Origin: Sodalinema lacuna_A
GTDB lineage: Bacteria > Cyanobacteriota > Cyanobacteriia > Cyanobacteriales > Geitlerinemataceae
NCBI GenBank assembly: GCA_900149785.2
Contig: FSSI02000006.1
Span: 62,001-126,000 of the forward strand
Reading direction: 5' to 3'
DNA length: 64,000 bases
Both the position numbers and the translations under genes were made by a program. This document shows, piece by piece, positions 8,755-17,998 of this stretch. Positions within the stretch are counted from its first letter, which is position 1. Every line of letters starts with the position of its first letter. The notes under the pieces are model-generated. The model was not told the DNA's origin. It ran no database searches and was given only the letters and a program-made list of their open reading frames with translations.

Positions 8755-10158
8755 TTAAATCCAGTCCCGGACATCGGCTACGGTGCCGTGGATGGCAGCG
8801 GCCACGACCATCGCTGGACTCATTAAGAGGGTTCGCCCCGAAGATGAGCCTTGACGGCCTTTGAAATTGCGGTTGGAGGACGAGGCGCTGATCTGATCGC
8901 CTTGTAACTTGTCTGGGTTCATGGCCAAACACATCGAACAGCCAGCATTACGCCATTCAAACCCAGCCTCAATGAAGACTTTGTCTAAGCCTTCAGCTTC
9001 CGCTTGGCGTTTGACCTCCTCAGAACCGGGAACCACAAAGGCTTTAATTCCCTCGGCGACTTTACGGCCTTGGGCAAACTTGGCGGCTTCGCGTAGGTCA
9101 CTTAAACGGCCGTTGGTGCAACTGCCGATAAAACAAACATCGACTTTTGTACCTTGGATGGGTTGTCCAGGGGACAGCTGCATATACTGATAGGCTTCTT
9201 GGGCGATCGCGCGATCGCTCTGGGGCAGACTCTCCGGCATCGGAACCGACTCATCGACACCAATCCCCTGGCCCGGCGTAATCCCCCAGGTAATCGTAGG
9301 GGGAATCTCCTGGGCATCGAAGACGACCACATCATCGTACTCAGCATCGGCATCACTGCGAATCTCGTTCCACCAGCGTAGCGCTCGCTGCCAATCTTCC
9401 CCTTGCGGGGCAAACTCGCGCCCCTGAATATAGTCATAGGTGGTCTGATCGGGGTTGACATAGCCGCAGCGAGCGCCCCCTTCGATGGACATATTGCAAA
9501 CGGTCATCCGTTCTTCCATCGTCATTTGCTCAAACGTTGTCCCGGCATATTCATAGGCATAGCCGACGCCGCCTTTGACCCCGAGTTTGCGGATAATATG
9601 TAGAATCACATCCTTGGCATAGACCCCAGGACGTAGTTGGCCATTGACCTCAATGCGACGTACCTTGAGTTTGTTCATCGCCAGAGTTTGTGAGGCGAGA
9701 ACATCGCGAACCTGACTAGTGCCAATACCAAAGGAAATCGCGCCAAAAGCGCCGTGGGTGGAGGTGTGGCTATCCCCACAGGCGATGGTCATTCCCGGCT
9801 GTGTCAGACCCTGTTCCGGGGCGATGACGTGAACAATGCCCTGACGGCCGGACCCGACATTATTGAAGCGAATTCCATATTGCTTGCAGTTGTCCTCAAG
9901 GGCTTGAATCATCTCTTCGGCGAGGACATCGCTAAAGGGACGCGCCTGGTTTTCGGTGGGGACGATATGATCGACGGTGGCCAGGGTGCGTTCGGGGAAG
10001 GGAACCGTTAGATCCCGTTCCCGTAACATGGCAAACGCTTGAGGGCTGGTCACTTCATGAATTAGATGTAGCCCGATAAATAATTGTGTTTGTCCTGACG
10101 GCAACGTACCAACGCGGTGCGTTTGCCAGACTTTATCGAATAGTGTTCCCTTACTCAT
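8755..10158 (-). CDS. leuC: 3-isopropylmalate dehydratase large subunit
   Basis: The aconitase-family large subunit of isopropylmalate isomerase, 467 residues, full length. It carries the [4Fe-4S] ligand cysteines in CFIGSCTNGRLSDL and AGCSMCLAMNPD, and the substrate motif CGDSHTSTHGAFGAI. It catalyses the interconversion of 2- and 3-isopropylmalate with LeuD, which is encoded immediately downstream. ndhB lies upstream but is separated by a clear terminator, so leuC probably has its own promoter in the 134-bp gap. Confidence 0.96.
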   Translation of the reverse strand: MSKGTLFDKVWQTHRVGTLPSGQTQLFIGLHLIHEVTSPQAFAMLRERDLTVPFPERTLATVDHIVPTENQARPFSDVLAEEMIQALEDNCKQYGIRFNNVGSGRQGIVHVIAPEQGLTQPGMTIACGDSHTSTHGAFGAISFGIGTSQVRDVLASQTLAMNKLKVRRIEVNGQLRPGVYAKDVILHIIRKLGVKGGVGYAYEYAGTTFEQMTMEERMTVCNMSIEGGARCGYVNPDQTTYDYIQGREFAPQGEDWQRALRWWNEIRSDADAEYDDVVVFDAQEIPPTITWGITPGQGIGVDESVPMPESLPQSDRAIAQEAYQYMQLSPGQPIQGTKVDVCFIGSCTNGRLSDLREAAKFAQGRKVAEGIKAFVVPGSEEVKRQAEAEGLDKVFIEAGFEWRNAGCSMCLAMNPDKLQGDQISASSSNRNFKGRQGSSSGRTLLMSPAMVVAAAIHGTVADVRDWI

Positions 10159-10233
10159 TACGGGCAGCGTTTTTGTGGTAGGCGTAGTCTTTGATTTTAT
10201 CGCAAATCTTCAGCACATTGATCACAAAAAAGT

Positions 10234-10256
10234 CCCGATCTTAGAACAAGATCGGG
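10234..10256 (-). terminator. Rho-independent terminator of ndhB
   Basis: A perfect 9-bp stem CCCGATCTT/AAGATCGGG with a 5-base loop is followed on the minus strand by ACTTTTTTG. It lies 37 bp after the ndhB stop and before leuC. Confidence 0.88.
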
Positions 10257-10292
10257 AGCATCGAGCAGTCGGCGAAGGGTGGGCCAAAACCG

Positions 10293-11849
10293 TTAGAGAT
10301 CTGGGGCAGCGATCGCCGCAGCAACGGTCGGCGTTTCAGCCGTTGCTGACTGAAGGACTGGGGATTTAATGACCGCGTCATTAGCCAACGTAAACAGAGG
10401 ATTCGAGAGAATCCCGGCGACCGAGGTAAAGATGAGCGCGACCACTAATCCCACCTGTAGCGGACGCATTCCGGGCAAATTCCAGCGCACCTCGGGATAG
10501 GTTTGCACCGCCTCGGACATTTCCTGGGGTTCTTTGACAACCATCATCTTGACGACGCGGATGTAGTAGTAAATCGAGACGACACTCGTGACGAGACCTA
10601 GCAGAACCAGGCCATAGAGTCCGGCTTGCCAACCGGCCCAGAAGAGGTAGATTTTGCCGAAGAAGCCGGCCAGAGGTGGAATCCCTCCAAGGGACAATAG
10701 GCAAATGCTCAAGCCTAGGGTGAGTAGCGGATCTTTATGATAGAGACCGGCATAGTCACTAATGCGATCGCTTCCGGTCCGCAGGGAGAAGAGAATCACA
10801 CAGGTGAACGCTCCCAGGTTCATGAACAGGTAAACCATCAGATAGAACATCATACTGGCGTAGCCGGCATCGGTTCCCGCGAGAAGGCCAATGGTGACAA
10901 ATCCCGCTTGAGCGATGGAGGAGTAAGCCAGCATCCGTTTCATGCTGGTTTGAGCTAGAGCGACGACGTTCCCGAGGACCATACTGAGAATGGCCAGGGC
11001 CGTGAAGACAAAGTGCCATTGCTCGGTCATGGAGCCAAACGCGGTCACCAGCAAGCGGATGGCGATCGCAAAACCAGCGGCTTTCGAGCCAACGGAGAGA
11101 AAGGCCACGACGGGTGTCGGTGAGCCTTCATAGACATCAGGGGTCCATTGGTGGAAGGGAACCGCTGAGATTTTAAAGGCAATGCCGGTAATGATGAAGA
11201 CCAGAGCGATGGCCAGGCCAATGGCTTGACTGTCGGGACTATTGGCCACAGTGGTGGCAATTTCATCGAGTTGAGTTTGACCGCCTGAGAGTCCATACAG
11301 GAGAGACACTCCATAGAGAAAGACAGCGGAACTCGACGCACCAATCAACAAGTATTTTAGGGCCGCTTCATTCGAGCGAGTATCCCGTTTCATATAGCCC
11401 GTCAGTAGATAGGAGGAAATACTGAGGGTTTCGAGGGCGACAAACACGGTGACCAATTCATTGGCCCCGGCCAGAAACATCCCACCTAGGGTCGCCGTCA
11501 TGAGGATGGCTAAAAACTCAGCGAGAGAGGTGCCACTTTGTTCGACATAACGGACTGACATCAGAATCGTTACAGCCGTCGACAGGGCAATAATGCCCCG
11601 AAACACCAAACTGAGGGGATCACTATTGAAGGCACCGAGGAACCCGAATGGCATGGGGTTATCCCATTGCAGGACGAGGGCGGCTACCGCAGCCAACAGT
11701 CCTAAAATTCCTAAATAGGGGGTCCATTTGGCCGATTTACGGCCGCTGATGAGATCAACAATGAGGACCAGGAGGAGGGTTGTCAGAACGATGCCCTCTG
11801 GCAAAATAGTCCCAGCATTCAACTGAGACGCAAGGTTGGCAACATCCAT
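10293..11849 (-). CDS. ndhB: NAD(P)H-quinone oxidoreductase subunit 2 (NdhB)
   Basis: The NuoN-like membrane subunit shared by all cyanobacterial NDH-1 complexes, 518 residues, full length. About 14 helices are visible, with FVALETLSISSYLLTGY (conserved glutamate), AFKISAVPFHQWTPDVYEGSP and QTSMKRMLAYSSIAQAGF. It transfers electrons to plastoquinone in cyclic electron flow and respiration and is also required for CO2 uptake, so it works with the NdhF3/NdhD3/CupA products encoded about 6 kb away. A 266-bp region upstream probably holds its promoter; I see no clear element there. Confidence 0.95.
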   Translation of the reverse strand: MDVANLASQLNAGTILPEGIVLTTLLLVLIVDLISGRKSAKWTPYLGILGLLAAVAALVLQWDNPMPFGFLGAFNSDPLSLVFRGIIALSTAVTILMSVRYVEQSGTSLAEFLAILMTATLGGMFLAGANELVTVFVALETLSISSYLLTGYMKRDTRSNEAALKYLLIGASSSAVFLYGVSLLYGLSGGQTQLDEIATTVANSPDSQAIGLAIALVFIITGIAFKISAVPFHQWTPDVYEGSPTPVVAFLSVGSKAAGFAIAIRLLVTAFGSMTEQWHFVFTALAILSMVLGNVVALAQTSMKRMLAYSSIAQAGFVTIGLLAGTDAGYASMMFYLMVYLFMNLGAFTCVILFSLRTGSDRISDYAGLYHKDPLLTLGLSICLLSLGGIPPLAGFFGKIYLFWAGWQAGLYGLVLLGLVTSVVSIYYYIRVVKMMVVKEPQEMSEAVQTYPEVRWNLPGMRPLQVGLVVALIFTSVAGILSNPLFTLANDAVIKSPVLQSATAETPTVAAAIAAPDL

Positions 11850-12115
11850 AGACGTTTAAGCTTAAGGTTTATTAACAGTATCGTCCCACATCGGCCCAAA
11901 CGTGAACAGTCTGGACGGGGGAATGAGCATCTCTCGGCTAGAGATGTTGGGGGCCGACGTCCCGGTTGAGGAAGGCGACTCCCCGTTGATTGTATCTTAA
12001 GGAACAGTTAACGGGGAATTGGTCTCGAAGAGTCAGTCCCGGTTGAGCAGCCATAGGAGGCAACATCCATGCCAAGATATAGACTAATCCCTCACCTTCT
12101 TGATGGACTGCCCTC

Positions 12116-13672
12116 ATGGACTGGACGATTCCCCTACATGTGCAACAACAGGACTTTATCACGCGCTTACAAGAACTCAGGCGTTGTCCCAATTCTTCAC
12201 CCATTCTCAATCATGATTGTCCAGGGGTTTGGTCAGAACAGGTCAAGATTTATGGTGATCGCCTCTCGACGATTCGCGCCGACTGTCGCCAACGAATTGT
12301 TAAATCTGATCCCATCATTCCCGTCAATGAGTTGTGGAAACAGTACTTATTAGAAGAATTAGCGGTGACAACGGTCAGCTTGATCTGGCCCCATTCCTTG
12401 CGGACGTCGGCGGCAGATCACGACCCCAATCACGACCACAACCACGGCCACAACCACGGCCCTGACCCCAATCGCGCTCAGTGTTATTGGCTTGAGGATG
12501 CTTCAGGGGAGCCAGAATCCTGGTTGCGGGTTCAGGTGATGGCGGTGACGGGGGAGACCATCACTGAGGTAGCCGGGCCAGTCAAGCCAAACGAGAGTGA
12601 TCTGGTGATTTGGGTTTGGATTCAAGAGTCTCTCGATGATGCGTATCAGGACTATCATCCAATCATTTTAGGATTTCTGCCGAGCGATCGCCTCCCCTCT
12701 CAAAATACACTTCATCTGGATCAACTTTGGTATGGGGGAGGATTGCGAGGCTACGTTGAGGCCAACAAATCGCGACAACTTCGTCAATCTCAAGCCTGGC
12801 TGCGTCCACTAATGGGAAGTGCCAATTGTCCTTACCCCTTAGCGATCGCCGCTGATGGCAAAACCATCGCCAGTACCAGCTATGATGGCAGTCTTAAACT
12901 CTGGCGCTTGAGTGACACCCAACTCCAAGATGCCTTGGGCGGACGAACTTGGTCAACGGCCCCCTCGACGACGGGTTCAGCCGGACAAACCCTCTCGACA
13001 CGAGATGCTGATCGTATTTATCATTGTTGTCACTCGGGCCAGGGTCAATTGTTGCGATCGTTGCCGGGCCTTCGCAGCGGGGTAACGGCGGTGCTACTCG
13101 ATTTTCCGGGAGAACAACTCATTTGCGGGAGCCAGGGCGGTAAAATCGAGATTTGGCAGGTTGAAAGCGGCCAAAAACAACATTCATTTACGGCCCACGA
13201 GGGCGGAATCCGCTTTTTAGCCATTTCCGCCTCTGGAAGCCTCTTTGCGAGTACAGGCAGCGATCGCCAGATTCGGGTTTGGCAATGGCGCGATCAGACT
13301 CTGACTCTCCTGTTTTCTCAGATCCGCGATGGCATTTCTAGCATTACCCTCTCCCCCGATGGGTCTCAAGTTGGCTGTGGGTTTCAGAATGGACAGATTG
13401 AAGTTTGGTCAGTGGCCAGCGGTGAAAGCTTTTATCGGCTTAAGGCCCATTCCGGTCCCGTGCGATCGCTGTCCCTGAGTGACGATGGCACCTCCCTGGC
13501 CAGTAGCAGCGTCGAACGCACCCTCAAACTCTGGAAAACTGACAGCGGTAATCTTGATGGTTTGCGCACGGGCCATGCCGATCCCCTAATTTCCGTCTCT
13601 CCCAATGCTGACGGCTGTTGGGTTGATGTCAGTTTATTCCAAGCGGATCCTCCGAGCTGGGCCGCCCGTTAA
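12116..13672 (+). CDS. WD40-repeat protein with His/Asp/Asn-rich linker
   Basis: A 518-residue protein. Residues 1-100 form an unrecognised N-terminal domain. Residues 101-118 are a striking His/Asp/Asn run containing NHDHNHGHNHG. From about residue 225 onward WD40 repeats begin, with typical signatures such as IASTSYDGSLKLWRL, LICGSQGGKIEIWQV, FASTGSDRQIRVWQW and LASSSVERTLKLWKT, enough for one propeller of about five to seven blades. There is no kinase or NTPase domain. WD40 propellers bind proteins; the partner cannot be inferred. The His-rich run could bind metal. It is not obviously in an operon with its neighbours. Confidence 0.8.
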   Translation: MDWTIPLHVQQQDFITRLQELRRCPNSSPILNHDCPGVWSEQVKIYGDRLSTIRADCRQRIVKSDPIIPVNELWKQYLLEELAVTTVSLIWPHSLRTSAADHDPNHDHNHGHNHGPDPNRAQCYWLEDASGEPESWLRVQVMAVTGETITEVAGPVKPNESDLVIWVWIQESLDDAYQDYHPIILGFLPSDRLPSQNTLHLDQLWYGGGLRGYVEANKSRQLRQSQAWLRPLMGSANCPYPLAIAADGKTIASTSYDGSLKLWRLSDTQLQDALGGRTWSTAPSTTGSAGQTLSTRDADRIYHCCHSGQGQLLRSLPGLRSGVTAVLLDFPGEQLICGSQGGKIEIWQVESGQKQHSFTAHEGGIRFLAISASGSLFASTGSDRQIRVWQWRDQTLTLLFSQIRDGISSITLSPDGSQVGCGFQNGQIEVWSVASGESFYRLKAHSGPVRSLSLSDDGTSLASSSVERTLKLWKTDSGNLDGLRTGHADPLISVSPNADGCWVDVSLFQADPPSWAAR

Positions 13673-13823
13673 CATGGCTTGAGCCAGATTTCTACAAGAG
13701 CGGCTCGCATAACACAGATTCAATGATTTGTCAATAAAAAATATTGAGCGTGAATCGGGGATTTCTTCCTTCTAGGGCTAGATTTTTTGGCGAGTCAATT
13801 GGGCTAACGTAAGAAGGGGACGT

Positions 13824-13829
13824 TATACT
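13824..13829 (+). promoter_or_regulatory. acyP: Possible -10 element (TATACT) of acyP
   Basis: TATACT lies only 9 bp before the acyP ATG. A weak TTGGGC lies 19 bp upstream of it as a possible -35. No Shine-Dalgarno is visible before the ATG. If used, the transcript would be nearly leaderless. Confidence 0.35.
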
Positions 13830-13838
13830 ATCGCGCGA

Positions 13839-14147
13839 ATGAAAAGCCAGGACTCTGCCAACACACAACCAACCACCGCAATCCGAGTCATGATTTCGGG
13901 ACGAGTTCAAGGCGTCGGCTTTCGCTATTCAACCCAACAGCAAGCCTTACAACTCGGCGTCTCCGGCTGGGTTCGCAACCGACGCAATGGAACGGTTGAA
14001 GCACTGTTTGAGGGAGATCCCACCCGAGTGCAAGACGCTGTAGCCTGGTGTCATCAAGGGCCAGCCGCTGCGCAAATTCAGACCGTCGAAACCTACCGAG
14101 ACAACCCCCAACAGCGATCGGACTTTGAAATTCGGCCAACGGTTTAA
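13839..14147 (+). CDS. acyP: Acylphosphatase
   Basis: A small enzyme of 102 residues that hydrolyses acyl phosphates. The catalytic signature GRVQGVGFRYSTQ contains the phosphate-binding Arg29, and VSGWVRNRRNGTVEALFEG contains the catalytic Asn47. An N-terminal extension of about 12 polar residues precedes the core fold. It stands alone on the plus strand between the WD40 gene and the exporter pair. Confidence 0.95.
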   Translation: MKSQDSANTQPTTAIRVMISGRVQGVGFRYSTQQQALQLGVSGWVRNRRNGTVEALFEGDPTRVQDAVAWCHQGPAAAQIQTVETYRDNPQQRSDFEIRPTV

Positions 14148-14309
14148 TTGCGGATCTGAGAGTGAGCAATTTGTCAACCCCTGACTGTGCGACTTGTGAA
14201 TCTTCCATTACGCTAGAAGGAGAGGTGAAAGGTCAGCCGTATCGTAAGCCGTATCGTCGGCCCTCACCGATGTCCTGATTCACGTGTCATCACCGTCACT
14301 CTACCGTTC

Positions 14310-15566
14310 ATGGCTTCCCTTGCCCGTAAGAACCTACTCGAAGATATTCCCCGCTTCCTCATCGCCCAAGCCGGAATCGTCTTTGCTGTTACCCTAGTCA
14401 CCGTTCAAATTGGTATTTTTCGGGGGTTTCTCAAGTCCACCGCCTTAGTTCCCGAAGAATCCGCCGCCGACATTTGGGTCTCCTCAGCCGAGATGGTGTA
14501 TTTCGAGTTGACCCCCTCCCTTCCCGTGGAACTTCTGTTCCTGGCCCGAGAGGTTGAAGGGGTCGACCTGGCCGAACCCTTGCTGTTACCTCCAGGCCAG
14601 TGGAAGGGACCCGGTGGCACAATTGCCCCGTTACGGCTGATTGGCTTTGACCCAGGAGGCGAACTCTTTTCCCCTTGGAATCTCAGTCAGGGGACTCTAG
14701 CCGATCTACAAACGCCCTATCACATTATCGTGGACGAGTCCCAACTCGATGCACTCAACCTCCAAGGTCTTGGGGGTCAGGGAACCATCAATTCCTTGCC
14801 CGCGACCCTAGTGGGCATCACGGAAGGAACCCAGTCTATCGCCTCAAGCGTATTTGTTTTTACATCCCTCGAAACCGCTAACACCTATGCTACTACTGGA
14901 ATTGGCACTTCTGTAAATTGCCAAGTGGATGGGGAGGGCAACATTAGATGTGATAACCGGTATCAGCGAGACCTCAGCGCCCTATCTGAGTCCGTGGAGC
15001 CTCCGCCTACCCCGTCGCCTCTAAGACGCTCAGATGTGTTAACTCATATTCTGATTCGGGCCGAGAGGGGAGAAGATTTACAGGAGTTAAAACAACGACT
15101 CAATGAGGCTCTTCCGGGAACCCAAGCCTTCACACGTCAAGAATTGGCGCAACGAACCCGTAACTATTGGCAAAGCCGAACGGGAATCGGTTTTGTGTTA
15201 GGCTTTGGGGCTGGACTGGGTGTGGTGGTTGGAATTGCTATTGTCGGACAGATTCTCTATTCCTCAGTCTCCGATCGCCTGAAAGAGTTTGGCACCCTCA
15301 AGGCCATGGGAGCGTCAGATTGGGTGTTGTATCGAGTCATTATCGAGCAAGCCCTCTGGATGGCGGTTTTAGGCTATCTCCCCGGAATGGCCCTCTGTCT
15401 AGGCTTATCTCACTGGGTCAGGACGGGGATGGGGATCATTATTCTGATTACCCCAGCCTCAGCAGCGGGAATTTTTCTGTTGACGACGGTGATGTGTGTC
15501 GGGTCTGGCTTTTTTGCCATTCAGAAAGTGACGCGAGTTGATCCGGCCATTGTCTTCAAAGCTTAG
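14310..15566 (+). CDS. DevC-type ABC exporter permease
   Basis: An FtsX/MacB-like membrane permease of 418 residues. One N-terminal helix (about residues 18-38) is followed by a large extracytoplasmic region (about 40-290) and three C-terminal helices beginning at IGFVLGFGAGLGVVVGIAIVG, with the FtsX hallmark LKEFGTLKAMGAS. In heterocyst formers DevBCA exports envelope glycolipids or other lipophilic substrates through TolC; here the substrate is unknown. The ATPase gene follows after 174 bp. A devB-type membrane fusion protein, usually the first gene, is absent on either side. Confidence 0.85.
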   Translation: MASLARKNLLEDIPRFLIAQAGIVFAVTLVTVQIGIFRGFLKSTALVPEESAADIWVSSAEMVYFELTPSLPVELLFLAREVEGVDLAEPLLLPPGQWKGPGGTIAPLRLIGFDPGGELFSPWNLSQGTLADLQTPYHIIVDESQLDALNLQGLGGQGTINSLPATLVGITEGTQSIASSVFVFTSLETANTYATTGIGTSVNCQVDGEGNIRCDNRYQRDLSALSESVEPPPTPSPLRRSDVLTHILIRAERGEDLQELKQRLNEALPGTQAFTRQELAQRTRNYWQSRTGIGFVLGFGAGLGVVVGIAIVGQILYSSVSDRLKEFGTLKAMGASDWVLYRVIIEQALWMAVLGYLPGMALCLGLSHWVRTGMGIIILITPASAAGIFLLTTVMCVGSGFFAIQKVTRVDPAIVFKA

Positions 15567-15740
15567 AGAACTTAAAGCCTAGAGAACTTAAAGCTTAGAC
15601 AAAATTTGGGCGCGATCGCTTGAACTCCTGAAAAAATCGGTTCATGATGAAGCTACTTTTCGTCGAGTCCGCTCTATGAAAGTCCCCTAGTCGCTCAGGA
15701 ATATCTCACACCGTTGTGTTCTGCCTAGAAGCTTGTATCT
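15567..15740 (+). repeat. Spacer with direct repeat of agagaacttaaagc
   Basis: Immediately after the permease stop, two copies of agagaacttaaagc follow in tandem. The remaining spacer before the ATPase gene shows nothing else that I recognise. Confidence 0.5.
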
Positions 15741-16511
15741 ATGATTGTCTCCCCTTTCAAACTCCCGGTGTCTACTCAGCGTTCGACTCAGGATTCCTGT
15801 CTACCTTCGCCTTCGGTCAGTCCCATTCCCAAAGGTCGCATGGCGGTGGCCGCCACAGATGTGGACATGTCCTATCTAACCGGCCAGAAGCGGACTCAAA
15901 TTCTCAAACAGGTCAATCTCACCATCGAGCGAGGCCAGGTTCGTCTACTCATGGGACCCTCGGGGTCAGGAAAAACGACCCTCTTATCTATCCTGGCGGG
16001 CCTACTGGCTCCCACCTCTGGGTCCGTTTGTCTTCTCGGTGAGAACATTACAGGGATGTCCCGGAAACAGTTGTCCGAGTTCCGCCTCAAGCATTTGGGG
16101 TTTATTTTCCAGGGCTTTAATCTATTTCCGGCCCTGACGGCGGCGGAAAATGTGGAACTGGCCCTGAATCTACAGGGAATTCGTGGTCGCACGGCCCGCC
16201 AATCCGCTCAGGAGATGCTCGATCGCGTGGGCTTGGGGGATAAAAGTCAAAATCGTCCCCGAGACCTGTCTGGGGGGCAAAAACAGCGGGTGGCGATCGC
16301 CCGAGCCTTGGTGACGCGACCGGAGATTGTCATGGCTGATGAACCCACGGCGGCCTTGGACTCCAAGAGTGGCCATGCGGTGATGGAATTGTTGCGGCGT
16401 TTGGCGATCGATGAGGATGTCACCGTGTTAATGGTCACCCATGATCCCCGTATTTTGGATGTGGCTGATTCGGTGACCTATCTTGAGGATGGGGAAATTC
16501 GCCAAAGATAG
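15741..16511 (+). CDS. DevA/MacB-type ABC exporter ATPase
   Basis: The ATP-binding partner of the preceding permease, 256 residues from this ATG or 223 from the ATG at 15840 (MAVAATDVDMSYL), which is closer to the usual family length. Walker A is GPSGSGKTTLL, the signature is LSGGQKQRVAIARAL and Walker B is IVMADEPTAALD, followed by the switch histidine in MVTHDPRIL. It is a member of the lipoprotein/macrolide/DevA export group. The 33-residue proline- and serine-rich leader is probably not translated. Confidence 0.9.
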   Translation: MIVSPFKLPVSTQRSTQDSCLPSPSVSPIPKGRMAVAATDVDMSYLTGQKRTQILKQVNLTIERGQVRLLMGPSGSGKTTLLSILAGLLAPTSGSVCLLGENITGMSRKQLSEFRLKHLGFIFQGFNLFPALTAAENVELALNLQGIRGRTARQSAQEMLDRVGLGDKSQNRPRDLSGGQKQRVAIARALVTRPEIVMADEPTAALDSKSGHAVMELLRRLAIDEDVTVLMVTHDPRILDVADSVTYLEDGEIRQR

Positions 16512-16530
16512 GTGCTTGAGACTCTGAGAA

Positions 16531-17733
16531 TCAGGCTTTGAGGACTGACCATTGAGTCACCGGGGCCAACGCCGTCCAACTGAGAAATCGCCCGAGGGGT
16601 TTGGTTCGTTGAATGGCAATGCGCGTTAACGCGCCACCCCACTCTTGCTGGGCTTCGAACAGCCTCTGTTCACTCTCGACGGTGACGGCGTTGGCCACCA
16701 GACGACCCCCTGAGGGTAACGCCTGCCAACAGGTCTCTAACAGGTCTGGTGTTGTCAGTCCCCCACCAATAAAGATAGTGTTCGGTTCCGGTAAATCTTG
16801 CAAGGCCGCCGGGGCTGGCCCGCTGACAATCTCTAACTGAGGAACCCCCAACGCAGCGGCGTTATCGGCCAAATACCCGACTCGTTGGGGATGCTGTTCG
16901 ATGGCGATCGCTTGACAGCGGCGATCGCTCCTAAGCCATTCAATACTAATCGAACCACAGCCGGCCCCCACATCCCACAATCGTTGTCCCGGCTGCGGGG
17001 CCAAGCTAGACAGGGTCACGGAACGGACTTCCCGTTTCGTCAGTTGTCCATCGTGATGATAGGCCTCATCCGGCAATCCTGGACCACAATGGTGAGAACT
17101 CTGGCCACAACAGTCAATGGCGATGGTGTTTAAGTCCGCTAACTCCCCTGGATTCCAGGTAGCGGCTTGGCCCTGAATCAGCCGTTCTTGGGGGCCGCCG
17201 AGTCGTTCTAGGACCGTCATCTGACTTTGGCCAAATCCCGCCTCAGTCAGTCGTTGGGCGACGAGAGTGGGGGTATGGCGATCGCCACTCAACAGCAACA
17301 AACGCACTCCTGGATAAAGATAGCCCAGTAACAAGTCCGCAGGTCGGCCACAGAGGCTGAGGGTATTCACATCCGCTAGTGGCCAACCCAGGCGGCTACA
17401 GGCGAGACTAAAAGCCGAAGGTGCGGGAATCAGGGTCATCTCCTCTAGGGGAACCTGACGCACTAGGGTGGCCCCAATTCCATACCACATCGGGTCACCG
17501 GTGGCTAAGACACAGACGCGCTGGCCACGACGCTGAAGGATGGCGTCAATCGTCTGTTGTAGGGGTGACCCCCAAACGAGGTGTTCTCGGCGATCGCCCT
17601 CGTCCAAAAATCCCAAATGTCGCCGGCCCCCTACTAGAATTTGAGCCTGTTCCAAGAGCGATCGCGCCGCTGCACTGAGTCCAGCCTGGCCCTCCTCCCC
17701 GATGCCAATGACCGATAACCATTTCTCCGTCAT
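16531..17733 (-). CDS. cobL: Precorrin-6Y C5,15-methyltransferase, CbiE-CbiT fusion
   Basis: A bifunctional corrin-ring enzyme of 400 residues. The N-terminal half is a CbiE-type tetrapyrrole methylase (WLSVIGIGEEG, VCVLATGDPMWYGIG, LIPAPSAFSLACSRLGWPL). The C-terminal half (from about residue 210) is a CbiT-type methyltransferase with the SAM-binding site LWDVGAGCGSISIEWLR. Together they methylate C5 and C15 and decarboxylate the C12 acetate. The start MTEKWLSVIG has a GAGG at suitable distance. The gene diverges from the riboswitch-controlled cobG operon, and a hairpin lies between them. Confidence 0.93.
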   Translation of the reverse strand: MTEKWLSVIGIGEEGQAGLSAAARSLLEQAQILVGGRRHLGFLDEGDRREHLVWGSPLQQTIDAILQRRGQRVCVLATGDPMWYGIGATLVRQVPLEEMTLIPAPSAFSLACSRLGWPLADVNTLSLCGRPADLLLGYLYPGVRLLLLSGDRHTPTLVAQRLTEAGFGQSQMTVLERLGGPQERLIQGQAATWNPGELADLNTIAIDCCGQSSHHCGPGLPDEAYHHDGQLTKREVRSVTLSSLAPQPGQRLWDVGAGCGSISIEWLRSDRRCQAIAIEQHPQRVGYLADNAAALGVPQLEIVSGPAPAALQDLPEPNTIFIGGGLTTPDLLETCWQALPSGGRLVANAVTVESEQRLFEAQQEWGGALTRIAIQRTKPLGRFLSWTALAPVTQWSVLKA

Positions 17734-17759
17734 CCCTACGTGCCTCATGCCTCAATCCT

Positions 17760-17789
17760 AGTCGGGACGAAAAAATTTTCGCCCCGACT
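17760..17789. other. Hairpin between cobL and the cobalamin riboswitch
   Basis: An interrupted inverted repeat with arms AGTCGGG and CCCGACT encloses an inner CGAAAA/TTTTCG stem with a two-base loop. It lies in the divergent cobL-cobG promoter region, so it is probably not a terminator of either gene; a role as an operator or as an isolated repeat element is possible. Confidence 0.55.
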
Positions 17790-17821
17790 AGCTGTACTGT
17801 CTCATGAAGGGGTCGTCCTAT

Positions 17822-17956
17822 GCTACGGTGGAGGGATTGATTGTTGGGAAACTCCGGTCAGAGTCCGGGACTGTGCCGCAACTGTAATGGGGTGACCTCA
17901 CCGATAGTCTTGTACCCACAAGTCAGAACACCAACATCAAGCCGGATCGAGTCCGG
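17822..17956 (+). promoter_or_regulatory. Cobalamin (AdoCbl) riboswitch upstream of cobG
   Basis: The conserved core reads GGGAA...GGTCAGAGTCC...ACTGTGCCGCAACTGTAA, followed by the B12-box-like AGTCAGAACACC. This is the standard cobalamin riboswitch pattern, with one base differing from the common GTCCCGCAACTGT. It is followed by a CCGGA/TCCGG hairpin (17942-17956) that ends 42 bp before the cobG start and could be the expression platform. By family knowledge, coenzyme B12 binding lowers expression of the downstream biosynthesis operon. Confidence 0.93.
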
Positions 17957-17998
17957 TCATTGTCGATTCTCTGCGTCGCACAGAGAAGGAAACTCATT

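Noticed and set aside
11938..12210. Minus-strand open frame between ndhB and the WD40 gene
   Set aside because: It overlaps the WD40 start, is cysteine-rich without a pattern, and has no ribosome-binding site; it is probably chance.
17760..17789. Terminator of the cobL gene
   Set aside because: It lies upstream of cobL (which runs on the minus strand), not downstream.
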